A DNA stretch of 6,656 nt from an uncultured Micrococcus sp. (GCA_946222435.1 CAMIOJ010000117.1:1-6656), one strand, 5' to 3'. Shown: positions 1 to 5,486, counted from the stretch's first letter. A program made the numbers and translations. The notes: a model not told the origin generated them from the letters alone.

Positions 1-1
1 C

Positions 2-1159
2 CTCAAGGGCTCGGGCCGCACCCCGTTCTCCCGCCCGGGCTCGGACGGCCTGGCCGCGCTCGGCCCGATGCTCCGCGAGGTCCTCGTCTCGGCCTCCCTG
101 CATGCCCTCGGCGTCCCGACCACCCGGGCCCTGGCCGTCGTGACCACCGGCCGCCGGGTCACCCGCGAAGAGCTGCACCCCGGCGCCGTGCTGGCCCGCA
201 CCGCCGCCTCCCACCTGCGCGTGGGCACCGTCCAGTACGCCGCGGCCCTGGCCGCCCAGCACGAGGCTGCCGGCTCCCCGGACCGCGACGACGACCTCCA
301 CCCGGAGACCCTGCTTCCCCGCCTGGTCCAGCACGCCCTGGACCGCCACCACCCGGACGCCGAGCGCACGGACGTCCCCGCCCTGGACCTGCTCCGCGCC
401 GTCGCCCGCGTCCAGGCGGAGCTGGTGGCGCAGTGGATGCTGCTGGGGTTCGTGCACGGGGTGATGAACACGGACAACATGACCCTCTCCGGCGAGGCGA
501 TCGACTTCGGCCCGTGCGCCTTCATGGAGGCCTTCGACCCGGACACCGTCTTCTCCTCGATCGACCACCAGGGCCGCTACGCCTACGGCAACCAGCCGGC
601 GATCGCCCGCTGGAACCTCGCCCGCCTCGCCGAGGCCCTGCTCCCCCTGATCGACGAGGACCCGCAGCGCGCCGTGGCCTCTGCCGAGCGCGTGCTGGAC
701 GAGTTCCGCGCGCACCACACCCGCGCCTGGCATGAGGGACTCGCCGCCAAGCTGGGCCTGTCCCCGGGCGGGCGCGGCACCGTCAACACCCTCACCGACC
801 CGCTGTTCGCCCTGCTGGCCGAGCACCGGGTGGACTGGACGTCCTTCTGGGCGTCGCTGGCGGACGTGGCCGAGGCGCAGGATGCCTCGCTCCTCCCCGA
901 GCCGCTGCGGGACTGGGGCGCCGACTGGTTGGCCCACTCCCCCGACCCAGCCCTGCTGCGCCGCACCAACCCCGTGGTGATCGCCCGCAACCACCTCGTG
1001 GAGGAGGCGCTGGCCGCCGCCGAGGCCGGGGACCTGCAGCCCTTCGAAGACCTGCTGGCCCAGGTGCAGGACCCCTACTCGCCCCGAGACGGACGGGAGA
1101 GGTACGCGGAACCGGCCGCGCCGTCGTCGGGACGCTATGTGACCTACTGCGGGACGTGA
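2..1159 (+). CDS. selO: Protein adenylyltransferase SelO (YdiU family), 5'-truncated by window edge
   Basis: C-terminal 385 residues of a SelO pseudokinase-fold enzyme, which transfers AMP from ATP to Ser/Thr/Tyr of target proteins and is linked to oxidative-stress response. The frame is open from base 2, so the ATG at 68 is internal. About 90-100 N-terminal residues are missing relative to the usual ~480. Visible family motifs: LKGSGRTPFSR at the left edge, whose Lys (nt 5-7) is the ATP-phosphate-binding lysine; SHLRVGT (about nt 209-229); HGVMNTDNM with the catalytic-type Asp at 473-475 and metal-binding Asn at 476-478; and IDFGPCAFM with the second metal Asp at 503-505. The Asp-to-Asp spacing of 10 residues matches the Pseudomonas enzyme (D252/D262). 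The protein ends YCGT, with Cys where some eukaryotic homologues carry selenocysteine. It is convergent with the GDPD gene, and a hairpin follows 50 nt after the stop. Family assignment is very secure; the targets are unknown. Confidence 0.96.
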   Translation, partial: LKGSGRTPFSRPGSDGLAALGPMLREVLVSASLHALGVPTTRALAVVTTGRRVTREELHPGAVLARTAASHLRVGTVQYAAALAAQHEAAGSPDRDDDLHPETLLPRLVQHALDRHHPDAERTDVPALDLLRAVARVQAELVAQWMLLGFVHGVMNTDNMTLSGEAIDFGPCAFMEAFDPDTVFSSIDHQGRYAYGNQPAIARWNLARLAEALLPLIDEDPQRAVASAERVLDEFRAHHTRAWHEGLAAKLGLSPGGRGTVNTLTDPLFALLAEHRVDWTSFWASLADVAEAQDASLLPEPLRDWGADWLAHSPDPALLRRTNPVVIARNHLVEEALAAAEAGDLQPFEDLLAQVQDPYSPRDGRERYAEPAAPSSGRYVTYCGT

Positions 1160-1208
1160 GCCGGCAGGCGGAGGCGGCCGTCCGATTCGACGCCGCTGCG
1201 CCACACAC

Positions 1209-1250
1209 CGAAGGGCCCGTCCGCTCCCAGTGGAGCAGGCGGGCCCTTCG
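1209..1250. terminator. Hairpin between convergent selO and GDPD genes, probable bidirectional terminator
   Basis: Arms CGAAGGGCCCG (1209-1219) and CGGGCCCTTCG (1240-1250) pair perfectly over 11 bp. After a short mismatch zone, GCTCC/GGAGC adds 5 bp around a CAGT loop (1228-1231). It lies 50 nt after the selO stop and 13 nt after the GDPD stop, so it can serve both. There is no T-tract on either side, as is usual for terminators in high-GC actinobacteria. Its core closely resembles the hairpin at 2728-2769. Confidence 0.75.
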
Positions 1251-1262
1251 TGGTGGGGCGGG

Positions 1263-1586
1263 TCAGTTGGCGAAGGTGTCCAGCAGACGACCCGCGGGGG
1301 TGAACAGGCCGACGGAGTCGCCGCCGTTGTTCAGCACGTTCGCGGTGCCCTGGTTGTAGTAGGCGTCCTCGGTGTCCGTGCCCGGACCGGTGTAGACCCG
1401 CAGGGTCTGGCCCGGCTCGAGGATGTAGCCCTCGCCGACGGTCAGGATGTTGTAGGCGGCGTCCCGCAGGACGTAGCCGGAGACGTCCACCGGTGCCGGG
1501 CCGTCGTTGACCAGCACCACGTGCTCACCGGTCTCCGGCTGCAGGTCCGCACCGGGGACGTCGTTGACCGAGTCCAGGATCCGCAC
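1263..1586 (-). other. Lamin-tail-like (LTD) domain of the GDPD protein
   Basis: This encodes residues about 325-431. The pattern is a beta-rich stretch with EHVVLVNDG, then VDVSGYVLRD, LEPGQTLRVYTGPG and NNGGDSVGLFTPAGRLLD, in the order and spacing of bacterial LTD domains. The conserved Trp after SG is Tyr here. LTDs in secreted bacterial enzymes are thought to help attachment or substrate binding; that role is inferred. Confidence 0.75.
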
Positions 1587-2558
1587 GCCCTGCGCCTGCG
1601 GGAACGGCTTGACCCCCTTGGCGTGACGGACGAGCTCGCGGGGGAAGTCGCCGGTCACCCGGTCCACGCCGAGCGCCGCGACCTGCTTGTAGGCCTCCAC
1701 GGAGTTCACGGTGTAGACGGCCGCCTCCAGGCCGGCGTCATGGATGCGCCGCACCCCATCCGCGTCCAGGTTGCGGTAGTTGGTGCTGAAGCCGTCCGCG
1801 TACTCGGCCACCGCCTCCAGGGCGGCCGCGTCCGGCACGGTGCCGGCGAGCTGCTGCAGCGGGACCTCCGGTGCCAGGGCGGCGAAGCGACGGTTGGACT
1901 CGGCGTCGAAGCCGATGACCTCCACCTTGTCCCGGTCCACGAGGCGCTGCCACTCGGGCACGGAGGCGAGGGCCTCGGCCACGACGGCCTCGATGCCGGG
2001 CGAGTTCTGCGGGCTCTTGATCTCGATGAACACTCCGGTGCGCGGGGTGGCCACCCGGGCGGCGTCGTGCAGGTGCGGGATCCGCTCGCCGGCGTAGCGC
2101 TCGGCATAGGCGGAGCCGACCTCGAGCTGCTGGAGCTCGGCCCAGGTGAAGCTGGTGATCGGGTCGTCCTCGCGGCCGGGGAACACCTCGGCGACGTTCG
2201 TGGTGCGGGCCGGCGTGGAGTCGTGGAAGAGGAAGGGGATGCCGTCGGCCGAGAGCTGCACGTCGATCTCGAAGAAGGACGCGCCCGAGCGGACCGCCTC
2301 GCGGAAGGCCGCCACGGTGTTCTCCGGGGCGACGCCCGCGGCACCGCGGTGGCCGATCACCTCGGGGGCGGAGGACTCGACGGCCTGCGCCGTGGGTGCC
2401 GAGACGGTGCCGGCGCCGTGACGCTCGGACGCCGCGGGAGCGTGCTCCGCCGCGGCCTGCGCGGCCGGGGCCAGCAGCGTTCCGGTGAGGACGGCGGCGG
2501 CCAGGGCGCCGGTGGCGCGTCGGCCGGTGCGGGACGTGGGGTGGCGGTTCTCGGACAT
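1263..2558 (-). CDS. Secreted glycerophosphodiester phosphodiesterase with C-terminal lamin-tail-like domain
   Basis: 431 residues. GDPDs hydrolyse glycerophosphodiesters to glycerol-3-phosphate and an alcohol; an exported one would act on lipid-derived or teichoic-acid-type substrates outside the membrane. Residues 1-35 form a signal peptide: a basic start containing RR at 13-14, a hydrophobic stretch about 15-33, and a likely cleavage after AQA at 35. The catalytic GDPD domain covers about 66-312: HRG (H70), PENT (E79), EID (E97, D99), FHD (H112), IEIKSP (E179, K181) and a late VTGDFP strand. This includes both catalytic histidines and the metal-binding acids. Residues about 325-431 look like a lamin-tail (LTD) beta-sandwich: EHVVLVNDG, VDVSGYVLRD, LEPGQTLRVYTG and NNGGDSVGLF. 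The ATG at 2558 is chosen because AAGGAG lies 6 nt upstream and the signal peptide follows it directly; the in-frame ATG at 2666 would add 36 non-signal-like residues. GDPD call is very secure, LTD fairly secure. Confidence 0.93.
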   Translation of the reverse strand: MSENRHPTSRTGRRATGALAAAVLTGTLLAPAAQAAAEHAPAASERHGAGTVSAPTAQAVESSAPEVIGHRGAAGVAPENTVAAFREAVRSGASFFEIDVQLSADGIPFLFHDSTPARTTNVAEVFPGREDDPITSFTWAELQQLEVGSAYAERYAGERIPHLHDAARVATPRTGVFIEIKSPQNSPGIEAVVAEALASVPEWQRLVDRDKVEVIGFDAESNRRFAALAPEVPLQQLAGTVPDAAALEAVAEYADGFSTNYRNLDADGVRRIHDAGLEAAVYTVNSVEAYKQVAALGVDRVTGDFPRELVRHAKGVKPFPQAQGVRILDSVNDVPGADLQPETGEHVVLVNDGPAPVDVSGYVLRDAAYNILTVGEGYILEPGQTLRVYTGPGTDTEDAYYNQGTANVLNNGGDSVGLFTPAGRLLDTFAN

Positions 2559-2564
2559 GCTCGG

Positions 2565-2570
2565 CTCCTT
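2565..2570 (-). promoter_or_regulatory. Ribosome binding site of the GDPD gene
   Basis: AAGGAG on the minus strand, 6 nt before the ATG at 2558. It decides the start against the longer in-frame ATG at 2666. Confidence 0.8.
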
Positions 2571-2610
2571 GCCTCGGGACAGGGCGCGCCCGGACTGCGC
2601 CACGCACGCC

Positions 2611-2633
2611 CGGCACGGGGCGGTCCCGTGCCG
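2611..2633. repeat. 9-bp perfect inverted repeat in the GDPD leader
   Basis: CGGCACGGG (2611-2619) and CCCGTGCCG (2625-2633) are separated by GCGGT, 53 nt upstream of the GDPD start. It could be an operator or a leader hairpin. It is too far from the preceding gene's end to be that gene's main terminator, which is at 2728-2769. Confidence 0.5.
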
Positions 2634-2650
2634 TCGCCCAGGCTCACACC

Positions 2651-2683
2651 GGTCGGTGACCGGCACGTGCCGCCACGGTGACC
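2651..2683 (-). promoter_or_regulatory. PHO-box-like 11-nt-phased repeats upstream of the GDPD gene
   Basis: Read on the minus strand, this is three 11-nt units: GGTCACCGTGG (2673-2683), CGGCACGTGCC (2662-2672) and GGTCACCGACC (2651-2661). Units 1 and 3 each match about 9 of 11 positions of the Streptomyces PHO-box unit G(G/T)TCAYYYR(G/C)G, which PhoP binds as 11-nt direct repeats. The middle unit is poor but contributes to a perfect palindrome, CGGCACGTGCCG (2661-2672). Secreted GDPDs are classic phosphate-starvation genes, so the context fits. No convincing -10 box was found downstream. PhoP binding is inference. Confidence 0.4.
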
Positions 2684-2727
2684 GGACGCTTCACCGCCGG
2701 TGGCCTGCGCGTGAAGGCCGGAGGCCA

Positions 2728-2769
2728 CGACGGGGCCGCCCGCTCCCGGTGGAGCGGGCGGGCCCGTCG
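2728..2769 (-). terminator. Hairpin terminator of the Rieske gene
   Basis: Arms 2728-2746 and 2751-2769 pair at 18 of 19 positions around a CGGT loop, with a single G-G mismatch. It starts 26 nt after the Rieske stop codon. There is no T-tract. The core is nearly the same sequence as the hairpin at 1209-1250, and both lie just 3' of a minus-strand gene. Confidence 0.8.
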
Positions 2770-2794
2770 GCCTGCGTTGGAAGGCCTTCCGGCG

Positions 2795-3157
2795 TCAGCC
2801 CTTGTTCTTGCGGTCCACGATGGTCAGGTAGACCTCGCCGTCCCGGACCTCGACCCGATGCACGCCGACCGGATCCGTGGCGGGCAGGCACTGCGGCTTG
2901 CCGTCGGTGAGGCAGAAGCGGGAGCCGTGCAGCCAGCACTCGATCTCCAGGCCCTCGAGCTCGCCCTCGGCGAGGGAGATGTCCCCGTGGGTGCAGGAGT
3001 CGTCGATCGCGTGGAAACCGTCGTCCTCCGTGTGGAAGACGGCGATGTCGTCCCAGTGGCCGGTCTCGCCCATGGGCAGGACCTTGGCCTCGCCTGCGGG
3101 GATGTCCGCGGCGGGGCCAACGTGGATCTCTGCGGGGCTGGTCGTCGCGTCAGTCAT
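2795..3157 (-). CDS. Rieske-type [2Fe-2S] ferredoxin-like protein
   Basis: 120 residues, a complete single-domain Rieske protein of the non-heme oxygenase ferredoxin type (HcaC/BphF-like), expected to be a soluble cytoplasmic electron carrier. The cluster motif is present: C55-T-H57, then 16 residues, then C74-W-L-H77, giving the two Cys and two His ligands. The flanking pattern CTHGDISLAEGELEGLEIEC and LHGSRFCLTDGKP is typical of this group. There is no signal peptide or membrane segment, so it is unlike the Rieske subunit of cytochrome bc complexes. No oxygenase or reductase partner lies next to it, so its electron acceptor is unknown. Related small Rieske proteins occur in some actinobacterial suf (Fe-S assembly) operons, but no suf gene is seen here. 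The start at 3157 has no clear Shine-Dalgarno but has a -10-like box 6 nt upstream. A strong hairpin follows the stop. Confidence 0.93.
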   Translation of the reverse strand: MTDATTSPAEIHVGPAADIPAGEAKVLPMGETGHWDDIAVFHTEDDGFHAIDDSCTHGDISLAEGELEGLEIECWLHGSRFCLTDGKPQCLPATDPVGVHRVEVRDGEVYLTIVDRKNKG

Positions 3158-3163
3158 GGTCCC

Positions 3164-3169
3164 AGCCTA
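3164..3169 (-). promoter_or_regulatory. Candidate -10 box for a leaderless Rieske transcript
   Basis: TAGGCT (TANNNT) on the minus strand ends 6 nt before the ATG at 3157, so transcription would begin at or next to the start codon. No good Shine-Dalgarno is present. No clear -35 hexamer is seen at 16-18 nt. Confidence 0.45.
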
Positions 3170-3186
3170 GAGAAGTGCCCCGCCCT

Positions 3187-3333
3187 GCGCCGAGCCAGAG
3201 GGTCCGGCCGGTTGGCGGGGGGCTGAAGTAACCAATCCCTCTGGCTCGCCGAACCAGACCCTCTGGCTCGCCGAACCAGAACAATCGGCCGCTTCGGCCT
3301 CGCCTCAAGCAGCCATTCCTTCTGGCTCGGCGC
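3187..3333. repeat. Nested inverted/tandem repeat element in the gap between aminotransferase and Rieske genes
   Basis: The outer arms 3187-3199 (GCGCCGAGCCAGA) and 3321-3333 (TCTGGCTCGGCGC) are perfect 13-bp inverted repeats. Inside are two perfect tandem 22-bp copies at 3237-3258 and 3259-3280 that share the same core (CTCTGGCTCG). Each copy is itself a quasi-palindrome (TCTGGCTCG-C-CGAACCAGA, one mismatch). CGAGCCAGAGGG at 3191-3202 also pairs perfectly with 3237-3248 and 3259-3270. It looks like a REP/BIME-like or MITE-like non-coding element. No target-site duplication or transposase is visible. Confidence 0.7.
3237..3280 (+). repeat. Perfect 22-bp tandem duplication
   Basis: Two head-to-tail identical 22-bp units, 3237-3258 and 3259-3280. 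Each contains TCTGGCTCGCCGAACCAGA, an interrupted palindrome. Confidence 0.9.
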
Positions 3334-3350
3334 TGGGTGGAACGCTGCTT
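3307..3350 (-). terminator. Possible terminator hairpin after the aminotransferase gene
   Basis: AAGCAGC (3307-3313) pairs with GCTGCTT (3344-3350). After a small internal loop, TTCC (3316-3319) pairs with GGAA (3339-3342). The hairpin starts 8 nt past the stop codon at 3359. The loop is long (19 nt) and includes part of the repeat element, and there is no T-tract, so termination here is only plausible. A second small hairpin, GGCCG-CTT-CGGCC (3287-3299), lies further downstream. Confidence 0.35.
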
Positions 3351-3358
3351 CCCCGCGC

Positions 3359-4492
3359 TCAGCCGTTCCGGTAGTCGCGGGCGAGCTCGATGAAGCGGTC
3401 GTTCGCCTCGACCTCGCCGATGGACACGCGCACGCCCTCGCCGGCGAAGGCGCGGACGGACAGGGCGCGCTTGCCGGCCTCGGCGGCGAAGTCCGCGGCG
3501 TCCTCGCCCAGCGGCAGCCACACGAAGTTCGCGTGGGTCTCCGGGACGTCCCAGCCGGACTCGGCGAGGGCGGCGACCACGCGCTCGCGCTCGTCCACCA
3601 CCTTCTGGACACGCTCGGTGACCTCGTCCAGGGCGTCCAGGGAGGCGATCGCGGCACGCTCGGCCACGGTGGACACGGCGAACGGGGTGGCGACCACGCG
3701 CAGGTGGCGGGTGATCTCCGGCTGGGCGATCGAGTAGCCGACGCGCAGATTGGCCAGGCCGTGGGCCTTGGAGAAGGTGCGCAGCACGGCCACGTTCGGG
3801 TGCCTGCGGTACATCTCGATGCCCTGCACGGCGTCCTCGTGGCGCACGAACTCCACGTAGGCCTCGTCGATGACCACGAGGATGTGCTCGGGCACCTTGG
3901 CCAGGAAGTCCTCGACCTCGGCGGTGGTGAGCACCGGACCGGTCGGGTTGTTCGGGGTGCACAGCAGGATCACGCGGGTGTGGTCGGTGATCGCATCGAG
4001 CATGGCGGGCAGGTCGTGGCGGTGGTCCGCGGTGAGCGGGACGCCCACGTCCTTGGCGCCGGCGGAGCGCACCACGATCGGGTAGGCCTCGAAGGAGCGC
4101 CAGGCGAAGATGACCTCGTCGCGGTGGCCGTCGTCGTGCGGGCCGGCGAAGGCGGTGATGATCTGGGTCAGGGCGCCGAGGGAGCCGGCGCCGGTGACGA
4201 TGTCCTCGGCGGAGACGTCGTGGTGCTCGGCCAGGCGGGTGCGCAGCGCGGTGGACAGCGGGTCCGGGTAGCGGCACAGCGGGCTGGCCTCGTCCGGCGC
4301 ACCGGTCACGAAGGAGGTGACGGTGTCCAGCACGGACGGCACCGGGGCATACGGGTTCTCGTTCGAGGACAGCTTGTACGGCGTCAGGCCCTCGACCGCC
4401 GCCGGGGGCTTGCCGGCGGCGTAGGGCGGAAGCAGGTCGATCACCGGGTTGGGGTGGACGACGGTCGTGCTCGGCTTCGGGGTCTCACTCAT
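3359..4492 (-). CDS. hisC: Histidinol-phosphate/aromatic amino acid aminotransferase (HisC2/Pat type)
   Basis: 377 residues, a fold-type I PLP aminotransferase acting in the cytoplasm. Visible family landmarks: KLSSNENPYAP (40-50), CRYPDPLS (73-80), GAGSLGALTQ (101-110), WRSFEAYP (131-138), NNPTG (181-185), DEAYVEF (209-215), and TFSKAHGLANLRVGY with the Schiff-base lysine K242 and the cofactor-phosphate Arg R250. ANFVWLPLG (321-329) and GVRVSIG (353-359) follow, with R355 as the likely carboxylate-binding Arg. The wording around WRSFE, VIDEAYVEF and ANFVWLPLG recalls the second HisC-like protein of mycobacteria, described as an aromatic aminotransferase (Pat). No other his gene is nearby, so a role in Phe/Tyr rather than His synthesis is possible. 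Sequence alone cannot choose. The ATG at 4492 is preferred because the family begins soon after it and TAGTCT lies 7 nt upstream; the in-frame ATG at 4552 would add 20 Arg-rich residues with no homology. Confidence 0.92.
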   Translation of the reverse strand: MSETPKPSTTVVHPNPVIDLLPPYAAGKPPAAVEGLTPYKLSSNENPYAPVPSVLDTVTSFVTGAPDEASPLCRYPDPLSTALRTRLAEHHDVSAEDIVTGAGSLGALTQIITAFAGPHDDGHRDEVIFAWRSFEAYPIVVRSAGAKDVGVPLTADHRHDLPAMLDAITDHTRVILLCTPNNPTGPVLTTAEVEDFLAKVPEHILVVIDEAYVEFVRHEDAVQGIEMYRRHPNVAVLRTFSKAHGLANLRVGYSIAQPEITRHLRVVATPFAVSTVAERAAIASLDALDEVTERVQKVVDERERVVAALAESGWDVPETHANFVWLPLGEDAADFAAEAGKRALSVRAFAGEGVRVSIGEVEANDRFIELARDYRNG

Positions 4493-4499
4493 GGGCAGA

Positions 4500-4505
4500 A
4501 GACTA
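4500..4505 (-). promoter_or_regulatory. Candidate -10 box for a leaderless aminotransferase transcript
   Basis: TAGTCT (TANNNT) on the minus strand ends 7 nt before the ATG at 4492, which would place transcription start on the start codon. No Shine-Dalgarno is present (the spacer is TCTGCCC). No strong -35 was recognised. It suggests that the gene is transcribed independently of the upstream IclR gene. Confidence 0.5.
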
Positions 4506-4587
4506 CGACGACGGCACCCGCCTGTCTCCCGAGAGTCGCCGATTGCGCGCATTCCGTCAGCGCGGGCCGGTCTGCGGTGACAGTTCG

Positions 4588-4642
4588 TCTGCGCCTCACC
4601 TGTGCCTCACCGTCGTCTCGCCCGCGCCTCACCCGCGCCTCA
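4588..4642 (-). repeat. Five tandem 11-nt units overlapping the IclR stop codon
   Basis: Read on the minus strand: TGAGGCGCGGG (4632-4642), TGAGGCGCGGG (4621-4631), CGAGACGACGG (4610-4620), TGAGGCACAGG (4599-4609), TGAGGCGCAGA (4588-4598). The first two are identical, and the consensus is TGAGGCGCRGG. The TGA of the first unit is the IclR stop codon; later TGAs fall at offsets 11, 33 and 44. The array is 96-150 nt upstream of the aminotransferase start. Confidence 0.85.
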
Positions 4643-5419
4643 GCGCCGCGCGAGGAGCTCCTCGCCGAGGGCGGCGGCGATCGCCTCGGCGCCGCCCGCC
4701 AGCCGACCGGCGATGGCGTCCGTGTCCACGTGGCGGGTGGCGTAGACCACGGCGAGCGCGGCGGGCAGCTGGCCGCGGACCCGCAGCGGGACGGCCACGG
4801 CGGAGACGCCGGGGATGACCTCGTCGCGGCTCACGGCGTGTCCGGCCTCGCGGGCGGCTCCCACCTCAGGGCGCTCCGGCTCCTCCACCAGCCCGGCCTC
4901 CGCGGCGGCGGCGAGCTCGTCCGCGTCGAGGTCCGCGGCGATGGCCAGGCCCGGGGCGCCGCGACCGAGCGGGTGGCGGGTGCCGGGCCGCTGGGTGACG
5001 AGGTTGCCGCGCGGCGGCTCCACGGTGACCAGGGTGGTGCAGTCCTGCCCGTCCCACACGGCCACGAAGGCGCTCATGCCCAGGTCCGCGGAGATCGCGG
5101 ACAGCTCCGGCAGGGCTGCGGCCTGCAGGTCCTGCTCCACCCGGCGGGCCAGCACGGCCAGGCCAGGGGCGCCGTGGACGCGTCCGGCGGCGTCCCGGCG
5201 GACGAGGCCATGGTCCTCGAGCGTGCGCAGGATCCGGTAGACGATCGAGCGGTGCACGCCGAGCTCGGCGGCGAGCTCGGCGATGCTCGGCGGCCGGTGG
5301 GCGTCCGTGACGATCTCCAGCACCCGGATGCCGCGGTCGAGCGTCTGGGAGGCGGCGGACGAGGAGGCGCCGCGCGCGCCGGGGGCGGGTGCCGTCGTCG
5401 TGGTGCTGCGGGGTGCCAT
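4640..5419 (-). CDS. IclR-family transcriptional regulator
   Basis: 259 residues, the usual length for the family. A flexible Ala/Ser/Thr-rich N-terminus (1-24) is followed by a winged helix-turn-helix (about 25-85): QTLDRGIRVLEIV, then SIAELAAELGVHRSIVYRILRTLEDHGLVRRD with the recognition helix about 55-67. The C-terminal ligand-binding domain (about 100-255) carries the typical HPLGRGAPGLAIAA and VSAVAVPLRVRGQLPAALAVV segments. IclR proteins often control divergent aromatic-degradation genes and bind 14-15-bp palindromes. Here the divergent neighbour is an aromatic hydroxylase, and two matching palindromes lie between them at 5487-5521, so it is very probably that gene's regulator. The effector may be 3-hydroxybenzoate or a product; this is inferred. 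The start at 5419 is supported by a GAGGAGGAGGAA Shine-Dalgarno tract (5426-5437). Eleven-nt repeats follow the stop directly. Confidence 0.94.
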   Translation of the reverse strand: MAPRSTTTTAPAPGARGASSSAASQTLDRGIRVLEIVTDAHRPPSIAELAAELGVHRSIVYRILRTLEDHGLVRRDAAGRVHGAPGLAVLARRVEQDLQAAALPELSAISADLGMSAFVAVWDGQDCTTLVTVEPPRGNLVTQRPGTRHPLGRGAPGLAIAADLDADELAAAAEAGLVEEPERPEVGAAREAGHAVSRDEVIPGVSAVAVPLRVRGQLPAALAVVYATRHVDTDAIAGRLAGGAEAIAAALGEELLARR

Positions 5420-5444
5420 GGTCGGTTCCTCCTCCTCGAAACCC

Positions 5445-5474
5445 TTGTGAAGTGGCTCACGCCTGGCGTACAGT
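5445..5474 (+). promoter_or_regulatory. Predicted promoter of the MobA-like hydroxylase gene
   Basis: -35-like TTGTGA (5445-5450), an 18-nt spacer, then -10 TACAGT (5469-5474). Transcription would start near 5481, giving a leader of about 100 nt. The two operators begin only a few bases downstream of that start, the position expected for repression. No clear minus-strand promoter for the IclR gene was found in the same gap. Confidence 0.5.
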
Positions 5475-5486
5475 CTGACACAGAAC

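Noticed and set aside
2559..2666. 36-residue N-terminal extension of the GDPD protein
   Set aside because: The upstream ATG lacks a good ribosome site and the added residues would bury the signal peptide. AAGGAG lies 6 nt before the internal ATG at 2558.
1230..2681. 483-residue plus-strand open frame over the GDPD gene
   Set aside because: It is antisense to a gene with a signal peptide, intact catalytic motifs and a Shine-Dalgarno. The translation is a Gly/Arg/Val/His-rich high-GC shadow with no recognisable domain.
2779..2790. GGAAGGCCTTCC palindrome next to the Rieske stop codon
   Set aside because: It is a perfect 12-bp palindrome without a loop. It is probably incidental, since the strong terminator lies just beyond it.
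3187..3333. CRISPR-like array
   Set aside because: There are only two adjacent 22-bp copies with no spacer between them, plus inverted copies. There are no cas genes. It is better described as a REP/MITE-like element.
3150..4277. 375-residue minus-strand open frame overlapping aminotransferase and repeat region
   Set aside because: It is an Arg/Pro-rich alternate frame of the aminotransferase that reads on through the repeat element. No domain is seen.
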